From positions 238,030,588 to 238,094,587 of the forward strand of contig NC_050099.1 in NCBI RefSeq assembly GCF_902167145.1: a stretch of DNA of 64,000 nt, read 5' to 3'. The first letter of the stretch is position 1; each line of letters starts with the position of its first letter. This DNA is from Zea mays (Eukaryota; Streptophyta; Magnoliopsida; Poales; Poaceae). A program made the position numbers and the translations under genes. Shown one piece after another: positions 58,001-64,000 of the stretch. The notes under the pieces are model-generated. The model was not told the DNA's origin. It saw only the letters and a program-made list of their open reading frames with translations, and did not search any database.

Positions 58001-58743
58001 GTAGTGGTCAATGGGGATTAGCTCTCCCCGGGTAGAAAGGGAATCATGACTCATGGGTAAAGTGTGCAACCTCTGCAGAGGGTAGTGAAACTGATATATC
58101 AGCCGTGCTCACGGTTAAGAGCAGCCTTGGGATCCTCTTTGATTAGAGATACAGATGGTTCGAGATACAATGATTATGATATGGTTTTGGTTCGACTATG
58201 ATGATGATGTTCCTCGACGAGGAAATGGTTTACAGGTTGGTTAATGCTAAAATCTGGCTTCTACTAATGATAAGTACCTGACCAACTAAAAGCAACTGCT
58301 TGAGCCTAACTCCACATAAAGCTAGTCCACCTCAGCCAAACGGGACATTTGCTGAGTACGTTGATGTGTACTCATCCTTGCTTTACCACAAAACACCAGG
58401 TTGCCCACATTGTAACCACTGCTCAGGAGAAGGCGAAGCCGTGGAAGGAGACTTCCAGGAGTTTCAAGACTACGATGAGTTCTAGGAGTGGGTTGGCGGC
58501 AACCCCCAGTCAGCTGCCTGTGGAGGCTTTATCTTTACTGCGTTTCATTTAGCACTTTGATTTACCTGTTAAGACAATGACTATGTGGATGTCTATGACT
58601 CTATGATGTAATAAGTACTCTTTTATGTTATTATTCGAGCATTGTGTGATGATGTTCATTTATGTAATCGCTGTGTACGTGAGTTCTGATCCTGGCACGT
58701 ACATAGTTCGCATTCGGTTTGCCTTCTAAAACCGGGTGTGACA
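55069..58743 (+). repeat. 3' LTR of element F, 3675 bp
   Basis: Nearly identical to the 5' LTR; differences are scattered single bases and homopolymer lengths such as the C-run near 55452. It is followed by the ATTTT duplication and the interrupted integrase of Copia D. Confidence 0.93.
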
Positions 58744-59646
58744 ATTTTGTTGTGGCGTGTAGGGAGAAGAGAACTCATGCTTGATGTCCTCCTCCTCAAG
58801 GAAGCCTTCGATTTGAGAGTTCTTGAACTCCGTCCCGTTGTCGCTTCTAATTTTCTTGATCCTTAGGCCGAACTCATTTTGAGCCCGTCTCAAGAATCCC
58901 TTTAAGGTCTCTTGGGTTTGAGATTTTTCCTGCAAAAAGAACACCCAAGTGAAGCGAGAATAATCATCCACAATAACTAGACAGTACTTACTCCCGCCGA
59001 TGCTTATGTAAGCAATCGGGCCGAATAGGTCCATGTGTAGGAGCTCTAGTGGTCTGTCGGTCGTCATGATGTTCTTGTGTGGATGATGGGCGCCAACTTG
59101 CTTTCCTGCCTGACATGCGCTACAAATCCTGTCTTTCTCAAAATGAACATTGGTTAGTCCTAAAATGTGCTCTCCCTTTAGAAGCTTATGAAGATTCTTC
59201 ATCCCAACATGGGCTAGTCGGCGGTGCCAGAGCCAACCCATGTTAGTCTTAGCAATTAAGCATGTGTCAAGTTCAGCTCTATCAAAATCTACTAAGTATA
59301 GCTGACACTCTAACACACCTTTAAATGCTATTGAATCATCACTTCTTCTCAAGACAGTGACACCTATATCAGTGAAAAGACAGTTGTAACCCATTTTGCA
59401 TAATTGAGATACAGAAAGCAAATTGTAATCTAATGAATCAACAAGAAAAACATTTGAAATGGAGTGGTCAGGTGAAATAGCAATTTTACCCAAACCTTTG
59501 ACCAAACCTTGATTTCCATCCCCGAATGTGATCGCTCTTTGGGGATCTTGGTTTTTCTCGTAGGAGGAGAACATCCTTTTCTCCCCTGTCATGTGGTTTG
59601 TGCACCCGCTATCGATGATCCAACTTGAGCCCCCGGATGCATAAAC
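58744..59646 (-). pseudogene. pol: Copia D pol, first part: protease and integrase
   Basis: The pol frame can begin only at 59646, right after a TAG in the same frame (59647-59649). It reads VYASGGSSWIIDSGCTNHMTG with the protease DSG, then the zinc-binding region (HRRLAHVG ... CSACQ) and integrase core (DLFGP, SDNGTEF) up to YTPQQN, where F is inserted. It resumes at 45121 with GVVERKNR. No stop inside. Confidence 0.9.
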
Positions 59647-59659
59647 CTACAAAACAAGT

Positions 59660-62352
59660 TTAGTTCTTGACTTTAGGTACCCAAATGGTTTTGGGTCCTT
59701 TGGCATTAGACACAAGAACTTTGGGTACCCAAACACAAGTCTTTGACCCCTTGTGCTTGCCCCCAACATATTTGACAACTACTTTGCCGGATTTGTTAGT
59801 CAATACATAAGATGCATCAAAAGTTTTGAATGAAATGTCATGATCATTTGATGCAATAGGAGTTTTCTTAGGCAACTTAGCACGGGTTGGTTTCCTAGAA
59901 CTAGATGTCTCACCCTTATACATAAAAGCATGATTAGGGCCAGAGTGAGACTTCCTAGAGTGAACTCTCCTAATTTTGCTCTCGGGATAACCGGCAGGGT
60001 ACAAAATGTAACCCTCGTTATCCTGAGGCATGGGAGCCTTGCCCTTAACAAAATTGGACAATCTTTTAGGAGGGGCACTAAGTTTGACATTGTCTCCCCT
60101 TTGGAAGCCAATGCCATCCTTAATGCCCGGGCGTCTCCCATTATAGAGCATACTTCTAGCAAATTTGAACTTTTCATTTTCTAGGTTATGCTCGGCAATT
60201 TTAGCATCTAATATTGCTATATGATCATTTTGTTGTTTAATTAAGGTCATGTGATCATGAATAGCATTAATATCAACATCTCTACATCTAGTACAAATGG
60301 AAACATGCTCAACACTAGATGTAGAAGGTTTGCATGAATTAAGTTCAACGATCTTAGCATGCAAGATATCATTATTATCTCTAAGATCGGAAATTGTAAC
60401 ATTGCAAACATCTAGTTCTTTAGCCTTAGCAATTAAATTTTCATTTTCTACTCTAAGGCTAGCAAGAGAAATGTTCAATTCTTCAATCCTAGCAAGCAAG
60501 TCATCATTATTATCTCTAGGATTGGGAATTGAAACATTACAAACATGTGAATCAACCTTAGCATTTAAACTAGCATTTTCATGTCTAAGGTTGTCAATCA
60601 TCTCATGGCAAGTGCTTAGCTCACTAGATAGTTTTTGACATTTTTCTACTTCTAGAGCGTAAGCATTTTTAACCTTAACATGCTTCTTATTTTCTTTAAT
60701 AAGGAAGTCCTCTTGGGTGTCCAAGAGATCATCCTTTTCATGGATGGCACTAATCAATTCATTAAGTTTTTCCTTTTGTTGCATGTTGAGGTTGGCAAAA
60801 AGAGTACGCAAATTATCTTCCTCATCACTAGCATTATCATCACTAGAGGATTCATATTTAGTGGAGGATTTAGATTTAACCTTCTTTTGCCGTCCTTGGC
60901 CATGAGGCACTTGTGGCCGACGTTGGGGAAGAGAAGCCCTTTGGTGACGGCGATGTTGGCGGCGTCCTCGTCGTCAGAGGAGTCGCTTGAGCTTTCGTCG
61001 GAATCCCACTCCCGACAAACATGGGCATCGCCACCCTTCTTCTTGTAGTACCTCTTCTTCTCCTTTCTTCTCCCCTTCTTGTCGTCGCCCCTGTCACTGT
61101 CACTTGATAATGGACATTTAGCTATGAAGTGACCGGGCTTACCACACTTGTAGCAAACCTTCTTGGAGCGGGACTTGTAGTCTTTCCCTCTCCTTTGCTT
61201 GAGGATTTGGCGGAAGCTCTTGATGACGAGCGCCATTTCCTCATTGTCGAGCTTGGAGGCGTCTATTGGTTGTCGACTTGGTGTAGACTCCTCCTTCCTT
61301 TCCTCCGTCGCCTTGAATGCGACGGGTTGAGCTTCGGATGTGGTGGGATCATCAAGCTCGTTGATCTTCCTCGAGCCTTCGATCATGCACTCAAAACTTA
61401 CAAAATTCCCGATAACTTCCTCGGGGGTCATTTTAGTATATCTAGGATTACCACGAATTAATTGAACTTGAGTGGGGTTAAGGAAAATGAGGGATCTTAG
61501 AATAACCTTAACCACCTCGTGGTCATCCCACTTTTTGCTCCCGAGGTTGCGTACTTGGTTCACCAAGGTCTTGAGCCGATTGTACATGTTTTGTGGCTCT
61601 TCCCCTTTGCGAAGCCGGAACCGACCGAGCTCCCCCTCGATCGTTTCTCGCTTGGTGATCTTTGTAAGCTCATCTCCTTCGTGCGCGGTTTTGAGCACAT
61701 CCCAAACCTCCTTGGCGCTCTTCAACCCTTGAACTTTGTTATACTCCTCTCTACTTAAAGAGGCGAGGAGTATTGTTGTAGCTTGAGAGTTGAAGTGCTC
61801 GATTTGGGCCACCTCATCCTCATCATAGTCTTTATCCCCTACGGATGGTACCTGTGCACCAAACTCAACGACATCCCATATACTTTTGTGGAGTGAGGTT
61901 AGATGAAATCGCATTAAATCACTCCACCTAGCATAATCTTCACCATCAAAAGTTGGTGGTTTGCCTAATGGGACGGAAAGTAGAGGTGCATGTTTAGAAA
62001 TGCGAGAATAGTTTAGGGGGATCTTACTAAACTTCTTACGCTCTTGGCGTTTAGAAGTTACGGAGGGCGCATCGGAACCGGAGGTCGATGTTGATGAAGT
62101 GTCGGTCTCATAGTAGACCACTTTCCTCATCCTCTTTTGCTTGTCCCCACTCCGATGCGGCTTGTGGGAAGAAGATTTTTCCTTCTTCTCTTTGTGGTGA
62201 GAAGAAGATTTCTTCTCCTTCCCTTTGTTGGAGGAGCTCTTCTTCTTCTCCCTCCTTTTGGTGCGGGACTCTTCCGATGAAGTGCTCCCATGGCTTGTAG
62301 TGGGCTTTTCGCCGGTCTCCATCTCCTTCTTGGCGTGATCTCCCGACATCAC
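59660..62352 (-). pseudogene. gag: Copia D gag, one frameshift
   Basis: Starts MMSGDHAKKEME at 62352, 28 bp after the primer binding site. A Lys/Ser-rich N-terminus, FDGEDYARW, the UBN2-like gag domain (SREEYNKVQ, EGELGRFRL, MYNRLKTLVNQVR), zinc knuckle CYKCGKPGHFIAKC (about 61115-61160), an acidic region, then a long coiled-coil and Asn/Asp-rich part ending VPKVKN with TAA at 59660-59662. An A is missing from an A-run near 60886-60889, so the first frame runs out at 60754 and the proper frame continues in the next. Close to the gag of Copia B, distinct from that of C. Confidence 0.9.
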
Positions 62353-62383
62353 TTCGACCGGTTAGGCTCTAATGAAGAACTGG

Positions 62384-62397
62384 GCTCTGATACCAAT
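62384..62397 (-). other. Primer binding site of Copia D (initiator Met tRNA)
   Basis: The minus strand reads ATTGGTATCAGAGC next to the 5' LTR, as in Copia B. Confidence 0.9.
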
Positions 62398-63725
62398 TGA
62401 TAGTCGCCTAGAGGGGGGGTGAATAGGGCGAAACTGAAATTTACAACTTTAACACAACTATAAGCCGGGTTAGCGTTAGAAATATAAACGAGTCCGCGAG
62501 AGAGGGCGCAAAACAAATCGCAAGCAAATGAAGAGTGTGACACGCGGATTTGTTTTACCGAGGTTCGGTTCTTGCAAACCTACTCCTCGTTGAGGAGGCC
62601 ACAAAGGCCGGGTCTCTTTCAACCCTTCCCTCTCTCAAACGATCCCACGGACCGAGTGAGCTTTCTCTTCTCAATCACTTGGAACACAAAGTTCCCACAA
62701 GGACCACCACAAGTTTGGTGTCTCTTGTCTCAATTACAAGTGAGTTTGATCGCAATGAAAGAATCAAGAAAGAAGAAAGCAATCCAAGCGCAAGAGCTCG
62801 AAAGAACACAAACAAATCACTCTCTCTAGTCACTATGGCGTTGTGTGGAATTTGGAGAGGATTTGATCTCTTTGGTGTGTCTAGAATTGAATGCTGGAGC
62901 TCTTGTAGTAGTTGGGAAGTGGAAAACTTGGATACCATGAATGGTGGGGTGGTTGGGGTATTTATAGCCCCAACCACCAAAAGTGGCCGTTGGGAGGCTG
63001 TCTGTTCGATGGCGCACCGGACAGTCCGGTGCACACCGGACATGTCCGGTGCCCCCGCCACGTCATCACTGCCGTTGGATTCTGACCGTTGGAGCTTCTG
63101 ACTTGTGGGCCCGCCTGGATGTCCGGTGCACACCGGACATCTATTGTTCCTTGTCCGGTGCGCCAGTATGGGCGCGCCTGACTTCTGCGTGCGCTGTGCG
63201 CGCATTTAATGCACCGCAGGGAGCCGTTGGCGCGGAGATAGCCGTTGCTCCGGAGTTGCACCGGACAGTCCGGTGCACACCGGACATGTCCGGTGAATTA
63301 TAGCGGACTAGCCGTTGGAGTTTCCCGAAGCTGGCGAGTTCCTGAGGCCGCTCCTCCTTGGCGCACCGGACACTGTCCGGTGTACACCGGACAGTCCGGT
63401 GAATTATAGCGGAGTCGCCTCTGGAAATTCCCGAAGGTGGTGAGTTTGTGTTGGAGTCCTCTGGTGCACCGGACATGTCCGGTGGTGCACCGGACACTGT
63501 CCGGTGGCACACCGGACAGTCCAGTGTGCCAGACCAGAGGTGCCTTCGGTTGGCCCTTTGCTCCTTTGTTGAATCCAAAACTTGATCTTTTTATTGGCTG
63601 AGTGTGAACCTTTTACACTTGTATAATCTATATACTTGGGCAAATTAGTTAGTCCAATTATTTGTGTTGGGCAATTCAATCCCCAAAATTATTTAGGAAC
63701 TAGGTGTAAGCCTAATTCCCTTTCA
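62398..63725 (-). repeat. 5' LTR of Copia D, 1328 bp
   Basis: TATA box (minus-strand TATAAATA) at 62959-62966; upstream of it, between 63010 and 63530, a dense cluster of CACCGGAC and GTCCGGTG palindromes. Same ends as the 3' LTR. Confidence 0.94.
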
Positions 63726-63730
63726 GTAGT

Positions 63731-64000
63731 CCTCTCCATCAAAGTGAGGAGGTTTACCAAGTGGAATGGAGAGTAAATGAACATTTGTATTTTGCGGAAT
63801 ACGAGAATAATCAAAAGAAAAGTTTGAATTGACCGTTTTCTTTTTCTCGTAGTTGTCGTCATCCTTTTGGGAAGAAGGGGACTCGTCGTTGTCGTCGTAG
63901 TAGACGATCTCCTTGATGCGCCTTGTTTTCTTCTTCTTCCCGTCTTTTCTTTTGTGGCTTGAGCCCGAGTCAGTAGGCTTGTCATCTTTTGGATCATTGA
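63731..64000 (-). pseudogene. gag: Copia C gag, N-terminal part
   Basis: The minus-strand frame reads a Lys/Asp/Ser-rich stretch, then KEIVYYDD and LSIPLGKPPHFDGEDY, whose last codon lies across the GTAGT duplication. It continues at 40578 with RFWSHKM. The start codon and 5' LTR are to the right of the window. Confidence 0.85.

Larger units (their letters stand above)
45127..58743 (+). mobile_element. Tekay-clade Gypsy chromovirus F, complete
   Basis: 13617 bp; LTRs of 3679 bp (45127-48805) and 3675 bp (55069-58743), TGTAACA...GTGACA, flanked by ATTTT at 45122-45126 and 58744-58748. Plus-strand order: LTR, initiator-Met primer binding site, an extra ORF, gag-pol with C-terminal chromodomain-like region, polypurine tract (55053-55068), LTR. 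Long LTRs plus the chromodomain place it in the Tekay/Del clade; in maize, tekay, gyma, xilon-diguus and prem1 are of this kind, and I cannot choose among them. By eye the LTRs differ at only about a dozen substitutions, so this is probably the youngest retrotransposon in the window. Confidence 0.93.
40579..63725 (-). mobile_element. Copia retrotransposon D (Opie/Ji-like), complete, with nested element F
   Basis: LTRs of 1327 and 1328 bp flanked by GTAGT at 40574-40578 and 63726-63730. Without F and its duplicated ATTTT the length is about 9.5 kb. Minus-strand order: 5' LTR, primer binding site, gag, protease, integrase, reverse transcriptase, RNase H, noncoding region with polypurine tracts, 3' LTR. 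Counting by eye, the LTRs differ at roughly 15 positions, about 1.2 percent, which points to a recent insertion. D splits gag of Copia C. Confidence 0.94.
14642..64000 (-). mobile_element. Copia retrotransposon C (outermost element), in three pieces
   Basis: The pieces are 14642-15872 (reverse transcriptase and linker), 37371-40578 (gag, protease, integrase) and 63731-64000 (gag N-terminus). Removing the Huck-like element and one GGAGC copy, and Copia D and one GTAGT copy, brings the coding sequence back together: the GKPPHFDGEDY motif of gag is split exactly at the D insertion, and the integrase C-terminus at the Huck insertion. Neither LTR of C is inside the window. Its gag differs clearly from that of B and D (RFWSHKMRSHL against ARWSDLMRFHL), so it belongs to a sister family within the Opie/Ji group. 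C must be the oldest insertion here. Confidence 0.92.

Overview
This window is plant nuclear DNA, most likely from maize or another Zea. It consists entirely of transposable elements inserted into one another; I see no host gene, tRNA, rRNA or CRISPR array. The assignment rests on Opie/Ji-like Copia elements, a Huck-like and a cinful-zeon-like Gypsy element, a Tekay-clade chromovirus with 3.7-kb LTRs and a tnp2-type CACTA element, in a nest like those between maize genes. Family names come from memory of structure and motifs, not from a search.

Layout. The outermost element is a minus-strand Copia (element C), visible in pieces at 14642-15872, 37371-40578 and 63731-64000. Three elements sit in it. 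(1) Copia B (12303-14641, minus) is itself split by Copia A (7106-12302, plus), which is split by a zeon-like Gypsy (Z1, 5733-7105), which is split by a CACTA transposon (1-5732). The left parts of all five lie outside the window. (2) A complete Huck-like Gypsy (15873-37365, minus, target duplication GGAGC) carries a complete zeon-like Gypsy (25420-32881, target duplication ACGCG) in its protease region. (3) A complete Copia D (40579-63725, minus, target duplication GTAGT) carries a complete Tekay-clade element F (45127-58743, plus, target duplication ATTTT) in its integrase. That makes nine elements, up to five layers deep.

Coding capacity. The CACTA transposase is an uninterrupted 1167-aa reading frame. 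F has one stop codon in its integrase and otherwise reads from gag to a chromodomain; it also has a separate 331-aa upstream ORF of unknown function. Huck, A, B, C and D have stops or frameshifts. The zeon-like element has a damaged gag and no pol, so it would need enzymes in trans. On its opposite strand it carries a long gene with its own TATA box and two small GT-AG introns that join three exons into one 1020-codon frame. The beginning of the same gene, with its TATA box, is kept in Z1.

Best candidates for something new: the three-exon antisense gene in the zeon-like element; the gag/pol junction shared by Copia C and D, where a gag stop precedes an acceptor-like AG and the pol frame at identical spacing; the upstream ORF of F; and coding-like, splice-signal-bearing sequence inside the F LTRs.
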